From Vibrio sinus (GTDB lineage Bacteria; Pseudomonadota; Gammaproteobacteria; Enterobacterales; Vibrionaceae), in NCBI RefSeq assembly GCF_023634645.1, contig NZ_JAMKMR010000021.1:1-64000 (forward strand): 64,000 nucleotides of DNA. The letters are read 5' to 3'. Below the pieces are notes generated by a model that made no database searches, was not told where the DNA came from, and saw only the letters and a program-made list of their open reading frames with translations. This document shows, piece after piece, positions 43,760 to 52,650 of the stretch. Numbering within the stretch: position 1 is the stretch's first letter; each line of letters begins with the position of its first letter. Position numbers and translations under genes: made by a program.

Positions 43760-44893
43760 CTAATCCGTACTTGGATACTGAGCCGTGAGTATTTTTTCTT
43801 CCTTCCACGCTTTGAGTAAACTAGTAATGGATGGAGCCTTGTGGCCTCTTTGTTTCTGTTTAGCGCCAATGTCGAACAGTATTCGATACTGAGTCAGTAA
43901 AGTCGAAAAGATATCGGTAAGAGGTGTACGACTATCCCAAATATGAGCAGCTTCACTACTGGCTCCATTAATTTCCAATATGGTGAAGTCTTCACCTCTC
44001 ATGAATTGATTAATGTCCTTAAACTTTATGTCCAGCCGACCGTAATGAAAGCCATCAATATCGTTGAATATCTGATCGAGCTTACTGGCCAATTTTTCGG
44101 TAATAAATTGGTTTCCGTCACGAAATATTGAGCCGCGACAGTGGCTGCCCGAAAACGCCAATTGAAATTCCTCACCCTTAGCGATCACTTGCTGAAGTTT
44201 ATCTTCGTGTCTCGGCCGATATAAATGCTGCAACTTCCCTGCTCTAGGACAAGCCGCAATGAGTTGTTCTAAAGTTTTCTCTCCATCTCCGACAACAACG
44301 GGAGCGTATTTCAAAGTGATAGAGAATATTTTTCCGCGCTCTTCACCAGGGTATCTGACATAAAACACCCCAGCTTCGGCTTGATAAGGGGCTTTTTCTT
44401 GAAGTAGGTATCGCGCGCCGACTGGAAAAGAATGTATGTATTCCTCCAAACCAGCTTTATCTTGAATAAGTTTGACACCAGCACCACGGCAACCCATATC
44501 GGGCTTCGCTACAACTGGAAAGTTAAGGTGCTTATCTGACATACTGGTTAGCGCATGCGTTAGCTGCTCAGACTCTGGCAACTCCGATTTAGTTAACGTG
44601 ATAAAAGGCGAGATCCACTGGTTTGCTTTGTCACCAGCCAAGCTCAAAATATCATGCTTTGATTCACCGACCATGCCACTTAAGTGAATACTAGGGTTAG
44701 CGATAAGAGGAAGTCGCCAATCTGCATAGCGTAGCCCTTGGAATAAACTCTGTATCACAACTGGCGTATAAAATAGCCACCCCGGCAAAAATTCATAGGG
44801 CGAGACACTTCGTTGTGAAGCCAAGTCTATCAAAGGCATACCTGCGTTAACTCGGCCTTGTTCGATACATTGAACAGATTCTCTTGATCTCAT
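43760..44893 (-). CDS. ATP-grasp carboxylate-amine ligase-like protein
   Basis: The 377-residue protein has an ATP-grasp fold at about residues 125-320. It shows PVVAKPDMGCRGAGVKLI (ATP-binding lysine and loop), ARYLLQEKAPYQAEAGVFY, FHYGRLDIKF, and ILEINGASSEAAHIWD with the metal-binding E and N. Such enzymes join a carboxylate to an amine through an acyl-phosphate. It overlaps the DedA gene by 4 bp (ATGA) and is in the operon with an OlsF-like acyltransferase, so it may modify an amino acid used in a lipid. That link is inference. The true substrate is unknown. Confidence 0.8.
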   Translation of the reverse strand: MRSRESVQCIEQGRVNAGMPLIDLASQRSVSPYEFLPGWLFYTPVVIQSLFQGLRYADWRLPLIANPSIHLSGMVGESKHDILSLAGDKANQWISPFITLTKSELPESEQLTHALTSMSDKHLNFPVVAKPDMGCRGAGVKLIQDKAGLEEYIHSFPVGARYLLQEKAPYQAEAGVFYVRYPGEERGKIFSITLKYAPVVVGDGEKTLEQLIAACPRAGKLQHLYRPRHEDKLQQVIAKGEEFQLAFSGSHCRGSIFRDGNQFITEKLASKLDQIFNDIDGFHYGRLDIKFKDINQFMRGEDFTILEINGASSEAAHIWDSRTPLTDIFSTLLTQYRILFDIGAKQKQRGHKAPSITSLLKAWKEEKILTAQYPSTD

Positions 44894-45477
44894 GAATACC
44901 CTCTTGCGAACGATTTATTGACGACACGATTCACGACAAACAGCACAAACAAAGCGATAGGAATAATCATCCAATGATACTGAGACGATTGAATCCATGA
45001 CGTCATTCCTAAGTAATAAATAGTTGAGAATACAAGCAAAGTCCAAAGTGACGTCGCGAAAAGCACGGCAAGAATGAATGTGGTTAGCGGAATCGAAAAA
45101 AATCCGCTTAGTGTGAAACCGACACTTCTCAATCCAGGTACGAATCGAATAATGAAAATATTAAGAAATGCGTTTTGCCTAAACTTCTTACGTAGCACTC
45201 TAAAGTATTGATTAGTCAGCGCTCGATACTTGATACCTCGAAAGTGTTGGCAGTATTTACCCAGGTAGTACAACGCCAAATCCCCAGTCGCAATGCCAAT
45301 GAAAATAGCGACTAACGCAACTGGCACACTCATTAAGCCTTGAGTCGCTAATGTTGCCGCCGTAATGATCGCCAAGTCTTCAAGTAGATAGGACAATAAG
45401 ATGACACCAGCGGCTAGAAAATACCAAGAGTGTGGTGTTGATATGAGGTATTGATGTAGTTGGGTAACTAATGACAC
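44890..45477 (-). CDS. DedA-family membrane protein
   Basis: The protein (about 195 residues) has the DedA opening HSWYFLAAGVILLSYLLEDL, GIATGDLALYYLGKY, and the FIIRFVPGLRSVGFTLSGFF motif with key arginines. Members flip undecaprenyl phosphate or phospholipid. The GTG at 45477 has a GGAG site 5 bases upstream. An ATG at 45492 overlaps that site and is less likely. It is the first gene of the operon to 39219. Confidence 0.88.
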   Translation of the reverse strand: MSLVTQLHQYLISTPHSWYFLAAGVILLSYLLEDLAIITAATLATQGLMSVPVALVAIFIGIATGDLALYYLGKYCQHFRGIKYRALTNQYFRVLRKKFRQNAFLNIFIIRFVPGLRSVGFTLSGFFSIPLTTFILAVLFATSLWTLLVFSTIYYLGMTSWIQSSQYHWMIIPIALFVLFVVNRVVNKSFARGYS

Positions 45478-45778
45478 GCACTCTCCTTTCATTTAAATTC
45501 AGCACCGTTGAGTGATAAAACGCACTGACTGATTAACTAACATTGTATTGGACCGCCCTGTTACAAAAAAAATTACATCAGCTCACAACATTGCGCTGAA
45601 ATCGGCGGAAAACCACAATATCAATGCTTACATTTCCCTTGTAGTATGATGCATGGTTAACGATAATCTTCGTTGGTAATAGGATACTTGATTGGCTTTA
45701 ACTTCAAACAGTTGCGGTATTAAAAGTTGAACAGCGTCATTAAACAATGATTGATACCCAAACAAAATAGTGGACATC

Positions 45779-48112
45779 ATGGCAAAGAAAAAAATAAAGA
45801 GATATGAACATGCCGCTGGCGGCTGGGGCGCACTATCCTCTACGGCTCGTCACCTTGTAAAGAGCGAAAACGTCGCCAAGAACATACGCAACCTGTTAAA
45901 GACCAATCAAACCGTGGGTTTCGATTGCCCGGGATGTGCATGGGGGGATGAGCAAGAGAACGCTTATTTTAAATTTTGTGAAAACGGCGCCAAGGCCGTG
46001 AACTGGGAAGCAACATCAAAACGCGTCTCTAGAGCGTTTTTAAACGAGCACCCTGTCAGCTGGCTAAAAAAACAAGATGGTTATTTTTTGGAATATCAAG
46101 GGCGACTCAGCGAACCACTTAGCTACAACTCAAACACCGATTGTTATGAACCCATTACTTGGGACGAAGCTTTTAAGCTCATCGCAGAAGAGCTGAATGC
46201 ACTTGATAGCCCAGATCAAGCGGAATTTTATACCTCTGGCCGAGCAAGTAACGAAGCCGCCTTCATGTACCAACTCTTTGTCCGCAAATTTGGCACAAAC
46301 AATTTCCCTGATTGCTCTAACATGTGCCATGAAGCCAGTGGTGTTGCACTCAATCAATCGATAGGAATAGGAAAAGGAACGGTCACCCTTTCGGACTTTG
46401 AAAAAGCCGACGCTATTTTTATTTTCGGCCAAAACCCCGCCACCAATCATCCAAGAATGATGGATACGTTATACAAAGCATCGAAGCGAGGGGCAAGTAT
46501 CGTCAGTTTCAACACGTTAAAAGAACGGGGACTAGAGCGTTTTTCTAACCCACAAAACAAACTGGAGATGATCCAACGAGGCTCTACACCAATTAGCAGC
46601 CTATACCTGACGCCAAAGCTTGGTGGTGATATGGCCGCTGTGCGTGGCATGGTCAAACACATGCTAGAGCTGCATCGCGAATCGATTTCACAAAAGCAAG
46701 AAGGCGTATTCGATAGGCATTTCCTTGAAGAGCACTGTAGTGATGTTGATGCTTATTTAAATGTAGTCGAGCAAACCAGTTGGGAGAAAATAGAAATACA
46801 GTCTGGCCTGAGCAAATCTCAACTTCAACATGCAGCCAAGTTACACTTAGAAGCTAAAAACGTCATTTGCACCTGGGCGATGGGTATTACGCAACATAAA
46901 CATTCAGTGCAAACGATTCAAGAAATTGCAAACCTACAGTTGTTACGTGGACAAATCGGTAAAGCTGGCGCTGGATTATGCCCGGTTCGTGGTCACAGCA
47001 ATGTGCAAGGCGATAGAACCATGGGTATTCATGAAGCCCCAAGTAAAGCCTTCCTTGAAAGTATTGAGAATACCTTCGGTTTTACTCCCCCTTCTCACAA
47101 TGGGCATAATGTGGTTCAAGCCATCCAAGCCATGAAAAATAACCAGAGTAAAGTCTTTATCGGCCTTGGTGGCAACTTTTCCGCGGCTACACCCGACACC
47201 AAAGAAACCGAACAAGCGCTTCAAAACTGCAATCTGACCGTCCACATTGCAACCAAGTTAAATCGCAGCCATCTAATAACGGGTAAGCGCGCTCTGATTC
47301 TACCCTGCCTTGGGCGTACTGACATAGACATACAAAAATCCGGGCCGCAAAAGGTCACTGTAGAAGACTCGTTCAGTATGGTTCATGCCTCCTCTGGCGT
47401 GGTAAAAAGTGATACCGGTGACATGAAATCAGAGATCGCCATTATTGGTGGTATAGCCAAGGCTACATTAGGGCAGTCTCCCGTAGACTGGGATGAACTC
47501 GTCGCAGATTACAATAAAATTCGAGATCTGATTGAAAAGACAATTCCCGGTTTTGATAACTTTAATCGTCATATTCAAAAACCTGGGGGATTCTATCTAG
47601 GTAACTCTGCCGCTAAATTAATCTGGAATACCACCAACGGCAAAGCTCGCTTCTTCTCACACACTCTACCGAGTTCGGTGATACCCAGTATCATCGAAGA
47701 GAAAAATGATAATAATACTCGCCCAGACTTGCTGGTTTTACAGACACTTCGTACCCATGATCAGTACAATACCACCGTATACGGCATGGACGACCGATAC
47801 CGTGGTGTATATGGACAACGAAAAGTGCTATTTATGAACAAAGAAGATATTGACGCACTTGGATTAAAAGAATTCGATCAAGTAGATATGCTTAGCCATT
47901 GGCATGATGGCATCGAAAGAAGAGTCAGCGGGTTTTCCGTTGTTGAATATGACATCCCCAAAGGAAATGCAGCAGCCTATTACCCAGAAACCAACCCATT
48001 AGTGCCCTTAGATAGCTATGGTGATTTAAGCTGGACTCCGACATCCAAGTCGATAGCGATTGAAGTTATCGCAAGTAATTCAAATCATCTCTTGAAAGTA
48101 ACAGGAGGCTAG
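45779..48112 (+). CDS. ydeP: FdhF/YdeP-family molybdopterin oxidoreductase
   Basis: The protein (777 residues) matches YdeP: RYEHAAGGWGALSS, a GFDCPGCAWGDEQEN segment with the cluster-region cysteines, VNWEATSKRVS, IFIFGQNPATNHPRMMDTL and GVYGQRKVLFMN. YdeP-like enzymes bind a bis-molybdopterin guanine dinucleotide and are linked to acid resistance. The electron partner is unknown. The ATG at 45779 gives the family-typical start; a GTG at 45770 is possible. MobA at 29.2 kb would make its cofactor. Confidence 0.93.
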   Translation: MAKKKIKRYEHAAGGWGALSSTARHLVKSENVAKNIRNLLKTNQTVGFDCPGCAWGDEQENAYFKFCENGAKAVNWEATSKRVSRAFLNEHPVSWLKKQDGYFLEYQGRLSEPLSYNSNTDCYEPITWDEAFKLIAEELNALDSPDQAEFYTSGRASNEAAFMYQLFVRKFGTNNFPDCSNMCHEASGVALNQSIGIGKGTVTLSDFEKADAIFIFGQNPATNHPRMMDTLYKASKRGASIVSFNTLKERGLERFSNPQNKLEMIQRGSTPISSLYLTPKLGGDMAAVRGMVKHMLELHRESISQKQEGVFDRHFLEEHCSDVDAYLNVVEQTSWEKIEIQSGLSKSQLQHAAKLHLEAKNVICTWAMGITQHKHSVQTIQEIANLQLLRGQIGKAGAGLCPVRGHSNVQGDRTMGIHEAPSKAFLESIENTFGFTPPSHNGHNVVQAIQAMKNNQSKVFIGLGGNFSAATPDTKETEQALQNCNLTVHIATKLNRSHLITGKRALILPCLGRTDIDIQKSGPQKVTVEDSFSMVHASSGVVKSDTGDMKSEIAIIGGIAKATLGQSPVDWDELVADYNKIRDLIEKTIPGFDNFNRHIQKPGGFYLGNSAAKLIWNTTNGKARFFSHTLPSSVIPSIIEEKNDNNTRPDLLVLQTLRTHDQYNTTVYGMDDRYRGVYGQRKVLFMNKEDIDALGLKEFDQVDMLSHWHDGIERRVSGFSVVEYDIPKGNAAAYYPETNPLVPLDSYGDLSWTPTSKSIAIEVIASNSNHLLKVTGG

Positions 48113-48378
48113 CAGATTCACTGTTACTCTTATAGCTGTCGGAGTACATTAAAGTTTGTGCATTTTTTAGGCGTGTTAGAACATCAAACTAACACGCCTA
48201 TGCCCCTTTCACGTTTCAATCCGTATCTCTCAAACTGAATCGAGTTACGGCTTTCAATATAAAAACTAATCCAGCGTAATGTATCTTGCGTACGGCGCAT
48301 TTTGGTTTGGCGAACTGATCTGCTTTTATTTGACCGGACACTTCAATAAAGGAGTATAATCCAGATATCGAGGTGTGA
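48113..48378. other. Intergenic region with a 12-bp inverted repeat and IS3 end
   Basis: No gene is seen. A perfect 12-bp inverted repeat (TAGGCGTGTTAG at 48168-48179, CTAACACGCCTA at 48189-48200) has T residues before it, not after it, so it is not a normal terminator. A likely IS3-family terminus starts near 48331 (TGACCGGACAC). Confidence 0.45.
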
Positions 48379-48440
48379 ATGACAAGAAGAAAAAACAGAA
48401 CTTATACCAATTACTTCAAGCAGGAAGCTGTGGCATTACA
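48331..48440 (+). mobile_element. Fragment of an IS3-family insertion sequence (left end and start of orfA)
   Basis: From 48379 an ATG opens MTRRKNRTYTNYFKQEAVAL, the usual start of an IS3-family orfA. The frame then loses homology within about 20 codons. The preceding bases from 48331 (TGACCGGACACTTCAATAAA) look like the left inverted repeat and leader. The right part of the element is absent. The break falls exactly at the 3 prime end of the unknown minus-strand gene. Confidence 0.65.
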
Positions 48441-49842
48441 CTTTCAAGTTTCTCATGATACTAATTGCCTCTCTTCTCAGTGTAATAATGTCATTATCTG
48501 AGCTAAATACTCTATTTCTCCAGTGACCGCTTGCTTGAGTGCCTTTTTGTCTTTCAACCTGGTTTAGCTTATTAAACGTCCCTGAAAGTTCGATGCTAAG
48601 TTGAACGAGTACCGGTTCTGGTGTAAAAGAAATATACAATAAAAAGTAACTAATAAAGGAATGGTTGCTAGTGTTCATCGCCTTATTGAACACCTCAGCC
48701 ACACATAACTTTATTATACTATACTTGTCGCACAGCATGATATTTTTGTGAAAATCGTTTATTCGAGTGTAACCTTGTGACCATTTATTACCGAGTAGGT
48801 GAGTGCGACTATAGTCTTCCAAATATCGTTGACATGCCATTGAGATGTATTCTTGTATATATAAATAACCAGTTTTGGCCACGTCACAATGTTGAGAAAC
48901 ATCAATCGGCCGGCTACCTCTACGGTATATGTCCTTCTTCCCTGGGGCTGTCCTGATTTGCTCTGGACACAATATATAGTCTTTTCTCAGTGTATTAGGA
49001 TTCAGTACCCAGTGCCTTTTTCCTGAGAAAACGCTTACTTTTTTTGTGGGTATTTTTAAATCTCTACTCAACATCCAGGCAATTGCATTTGCCCAAGCAT
49101 TGTTCATGTCCCTACTGTCCAGTGTGCCTGGTTGAGCTGGTTCACCTTGTTGATCTAGGGCTCTATGTCGAATTTTGTCATCCCATAGAGGTATATTGTA
49201 ATCGGCGTCCTGAATGCCTTGGTTTCGAGAAGAAGAAAACACCATTTGCAAAGGCGTACCCGTTCGATATTTATACGCGTTTGACTTAATTGCCCAGCCT
49301 ATATAATTGTTATTTTCATCTAATAATTGCGCTTCTAATAGCTTTTCCACGTTAGTCTTGTTGTATTGCTTTAAACTGTCGTTAAATATTATATTTGCTT
49401 TAAGCTTTTGGATTGCAGTTTTATGAAGTATTCCGTCAGATTGGCCTTGCTTTAAATGTCCGACTACAAGCATATTTTGAGGACCGTGATAATCCCTAAT
49501 CGCCTCGTTGTAGGAGACTCGCCTCATTTTTTTTTCATTTGAGTACCACGGGTCCATCACAGGGATAGACATGTCGTTGGTTTCAATGGACAGAACTCTC
49601 AATGTACGCCTATCGGATGGGATTTTTCTAATACCTTGTTGTATCTCATCATATTCGAAAGCCGGGAGCATAATGGAGACTCCAGTACGAAAATGAGTCA
49701 CACCGATGAACGTGTCATGTCGCCTAGAGGGCTTGTCACTGCAAAACCAATTATCTATAGAAGATGGAAGTAGTTTAAGGCTGTTAAATATGTTCAGTGG
49801 AACTGTTGGCCGAATTTTTTCGTTATAATCAAATAGTGGCAT
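48436..49842 (-). CDS. Unrecognised 468-residue protein
   Basis: I do not recognise this protein. It has no signal peptide or membrane segment. Its start ATG has an AGAGGT site. The N-terminal third is rich in short motifs (FIGVTHFRTGVSIMLPAFEY, YNEAIRDYHGPQNMLVVGHL). The middle holds a WANAIAWMLSRDLKIPT helix and a VFSGKRHWVLNP segment. The C-terminal third is helical. The stop codon lies at the edge of an IS3 fragment, so the true C-terminus may be cut. Surrounding sequence (AT-rich, IS fragment, GGDEF pseudogene) suggests acquired DNA. Confidence 0.6.
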   Translation of the reverse strand: MPLFDYNEKIRPTVPLNIFNSLKLLPSSIDNWFCSDKPSRRHDTFIGVTHFRTGVSIMLPAFEYDEIQQGIRKIPSDRRTLRVLSIETNDMSIPVMDPWYSNEKKMRRVSYNEAIRDYHGPQNMLVVGHLKQGQSDGILHKTAIQKLKANIIFNDSLKQYNKTNVEKLLEAQLLDENNNYIGWAIKSNAYKYRTGTPLQMVFSSSRNQGIQDADYNIPLWDDKIRHRALDQQGEPAQPGTLDSRDMNNAWANAIAWMLSRDLKIPTKKVSVFSGKRHWVLNPNTLRKDYILCPEQIRTAPGKKDIYRRGSRPIDVSQHCDVAKTGYLYIQEYISMACQRYLEDYSRTHLLGNKWSQGYTRINDFHKNIMLCDKYSIIKLCVAEVFNKAMNTSNHSFISYFLLYISFTPEPVLVQLSIELSGTFNKLNQVERQKGTQASGHWRNRVFSSDNDIITLRREAISIMRNLKV

Positions 49843-50299
49843 CTATACCTCTTTGTAAAATTAAAAAGCATTTTATATACTTTTCATTGCTAACAAACAT
49901 TGCGATAAAAGGATATTCTTGTTCTTTTGAAACTGGACATTCCAAGGCCAATGGAATACCCCCTTTCGTTACTTGGATTCATATATAATGCTAGAAAGAA
50001 ATCTCACCCACTTACGGTTCGGCGAGTTGTGTTCACACAAGGCAAGTTAGTTGGCCCATGCCGATACAATGAATCAACTTAATAACAGTATGATAGAGGC
50101 TTTTTGTGTTATATACATTCGCACTGAATGCACAGGGTGATTGCAAAAATGCACAGGGTTCCTATTCAATGCAGGGCTCTGTTCATCATAATCTTTCAGA
50201 GGTGTTCGGCACTATGTAAGGGATGAGTCGAGTGGATATTCCAGGTAAAGCTGGAACTGAATTGCCCGAGCTCACCAGAGACTCGATATTTTAGTCAGG
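49843..50299. other. Intergenic region with three phased repeats
   Basis: No gene is seen in these 457 bases. They hold the promoter of the unknown gene and three direct repeats listed separately. The right edge is the broken end of the GGDEF pseudogene. Confidence 0.45.
50127..50176. repeat. Three phased direct repeats
   Basis: AATGCACAGGGT occurs at 50127-50138 and 50148-50159, and a shortened AATGCAGGG at 50168-50176. The spacing is 21 and 20 bp, two helical turns, so the copies lie on one face of the DNA. This is the pattern of an operator or of small iterons. Confidence 0.5.
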
Positions 50300-51216
50300 C
50301 TACTTTACCTCTGACTCTAACTCATCACCCCCTATACGACAGCAGCTGTCAGTCTCTCGGGTGGTGTCTTTCATAATACTGGCAATGTGTTTTAACACAG
50401 CGTCGCCTGCATCATGGCCAAACGTGTCGTTTACACTCTTAAAACCGTCGAGATCTAAGTACAACACATACGTTTACTCTGATTGCAATACGACAATTTC
50501 ATGGCCATCTTTAACCGAACAATGGCCAGTCGTTTCGTCAATAGTCCAGTCAAATTGTCATAATTGGCTAAGCGTTCCATATGCTGTTTTTGCTTTAACA
50601 GCTCGCACAATAGGTTCGCTTTAAGCAAATAGACAGTTTGCAGTGCTCGAATCGCACCATAGCCAGCCATGGCCATGGCCATCACCAGTATCCCCGATAT
50701 CCACGCCAATGGACTTTGCACAAAATCGTTCATACTCATATAGGGGGTCAGCGTCGAGTGAATAAAAAAGTGGGCTAATACGCTTAATATGATGATATAA
50801 ACCAGACTGAATCCCAACACGACGGTATTGGAGCGTTGGATACTGAGAACTAGGAGTAAAAGCATAAACATACTGACGGTATTGCCTGAAAATCCATAGC
50901 TGAGTGTGGAGCCCACACCGACTAATACGCAGCAACAAGCCAAAAAAATTTCAGTCAGTGTCGGCGTGATAAACTGCCTATAGGCATACAATAGGATAGC
51001 ACCTAACGTCACGACAAGATGGATAGTGTACAGAGGAGTAAAGCCAATCTGGCTGGCACGATAGACAGAAAAAGGCACCATCAATAGGGCAAGCACCAAC
51101 ATCCAATTGAACAGTCGACTCAAGGACATCACTTTATACTGATCAATTTTCTTTTTGGGGGCCATGTTTCTCTGAGTGTCCAAGGTAAAGGTCATGTCAC
51201 CCCACGAGGTGAGCAC
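50300..51216 (-). pseudogene. Membrane GGDEF (diguanylate cyclase) pseudogene
   Basis: The first 253 codons (50455-51216) encode about six membrane segments (MASE-like) and the start of a GGDEF domain (NYDNLTGLLTKRLAIVRLK), then stop early. A shifted frame continues the domain with YVLYLDLDGFKSVNDTFGHD and GDAVLKHIASIMKDTTRETD. The signature IGGDEL follows, and the frame ends at 50300 six residues later. So there is one frameshift near 50468 and loss of the rest of the domain after the active site. It is a broken diguanylate cyclase gene. Confidence 0.85.
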
Positions 51217-51817
51217 TACGTTAAGTATAGGTGATATTCATAGTATTAAATCGTACGGCATTACACTGAACCCAAACTCTCACCACACTATTCCCCTTGA
51301 AGTTTGACACAATTTTCCATAGCTGAAATTACTGTTCAGGATAGTAAACATTGAGAACACAGTGCCGACAAGCGTGAATGTGCTAAATTGACAAATCTGT
51401 TTTAATACAATTTCTCGCACTAAGGACATATCTGAATTATCGAGAACTCGATACTTTCTCTAATCTGCTCTTCTCTAATTTGGCATTAGTTTCTAACACG
51501 GTTTTGTCCAACACTTCGCTAGAAATTGATCAAACTTTAACGTCATTGGTGATATAAAATGCTCAAAATAAAGTCATTTCCGATCAAACGCTATTGTCCT
51601 TCGACAATAGCACAGTTCGAAAACTAAAGATCTCGAAATTGACGTGTGCGCGGCGCTTCAAATTATGACACTACTCTCATATAATTAAGCGTGGCTTTTC
51701 GAGTTGGGTATTTTAGACGCGCATTTTTTACAACTAAACGGACTTACAGGGAAGTGAAAAGCCGCCTGAGAGTAACAGGCGACTTCCTTGTTTGCTACGA
51801 TAGATTCCCAACAATGA
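51217..51817. other. Intergenic region of about 600 bp
   Basis: No credible gene is seen. It contains the promoter side of the GGDEF pseudogene at the left and the terminator of the methyltransferase gene at the right (51759-51785). The 64-codon plus-strand frame starting at 51691 crosses that terminator and is a shadow. Confidence 0.4.
51759..51785 (-). terminator. Intrinsic terminator of methyltransferase gene
   Basis: AAGCCGCCTG (51759-51768) and CAGGCGACTT (51776-51785) pair over 10 bp with one G-T, around a 7-nt loop. On the minus strand the stem is followed by TTTTCACTT. Confidence 0.75.
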
Positions 51818-52600
51818 CTATTGTGGCTTTTGACACTGAAAAAGCACCACGTTTAGCTCTCCTTGTCTTATCGCTTGTGCAGTAAGTGAAAACGCTTCAA
51901 TATGGCTTCGATGTTCCTGATCTCCGAAGTTGTCTATAAACTGAGACCGAACGGGTTCTACTTTTAGCCTTTCGACAATATCAAGGTTGTACGTTATGTA
52001 ATCCTCATCTTGTCTGGTGCTGCTTAAGATGGTGAACCCTGCTTCATTTAACTCAAATTGGTATTGATCTTTTGTCATAGGGAATAAGGTTAAATCATCA
52101 ACTTCACAAAAATATTGCATGATTTCTCCCCATTGACTCTGCGAACTCAGCCAATCATTAATCACCAAATGCCCTCCTGGCTTTAGTACCCGCAACGCTT
52201 CTTTTAGAACTGGTTTCTTATCTTCAACGTGAGTTAATACACCTTTACTAAATACAACATCAAACGACTCTGCCGCAAACGGCCAACAAGGTTCGACGGA
52301 AGTAACAAAGGTTAATTTCTCTCTCAAGTTGATAGGTGCATTTTCTCTCGCTTGTTGAGTCATCCTATCATTGATCTCTATCCCAGTTACACAAGCGTTA
52401 TGTGACTCGGCCAAATGATAGGCGGTTCCGCCAAGTCCAGAGCCAATCTCTAAGCATTGCCTGCTTGATAGCTCAATATTTTCAAAAAGCTTATCAATTG
52501 CTTCTGCGCCACCCTCAGACATCATGCCTTGACCATATGCTAACTCAAGACACTGACAATATTCTTGAGAATATTCTTCTAGCAGCTTTTCTACCGTCAT
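51818..52600 (-). CDS. Class I SAM-dependent methyltransferase
   Basis: The 260-residue protein has a SAM-binding segment (SSRQCLEIGSGLGGTAYHLA), VTGIEINDRMTQQA, a motif with FDVVFSKGVLTHVED, and LRVLKPGGHLVINDW. This resembles phosphoethanolamine/glycine-type N-methyltransferases (UbiE/Coq5 family). The substrate is unknown. It stands just downstream of another methyltransferase gene in the same direction but 50 bp apart. Confidence 0.85.
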   Translation of the reverse strand: MTVEKLLEEYSQEYCQCLELAYGQGMMSEGGAEAIDKLFENIELSSRQCLEIGSGLGGTAYHLAESHNACVTGIEINDRMTQQARENAPINLREKLTFVTSVEPCWPFAAESFDVVFSKGVLTHVEDKKPVLKEALRVLKPGGHLVINDWLSSQSQWGEIMQYFCEVDDLTLFPMTKDQYQFELNEAGFTILSSTRQDEDYITYNLDIVERLKVEPVRSQFIDNFGDQEHRSHIEAFSLTAQAIRQGELNVVLFQCQKPQ

Positions 52601-52650
52601 TGTCGCTTCCTATCAATTCGCCCTAATTCAACTTATGCAATGCGCGTTTG

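Noticed and set aside
51691..51885. 64-codon plus-strand frame at 51.7 kb
   Set aside because: It crosses the terminator of the methyltransferase gene and overlaps its coding end on the other strand.
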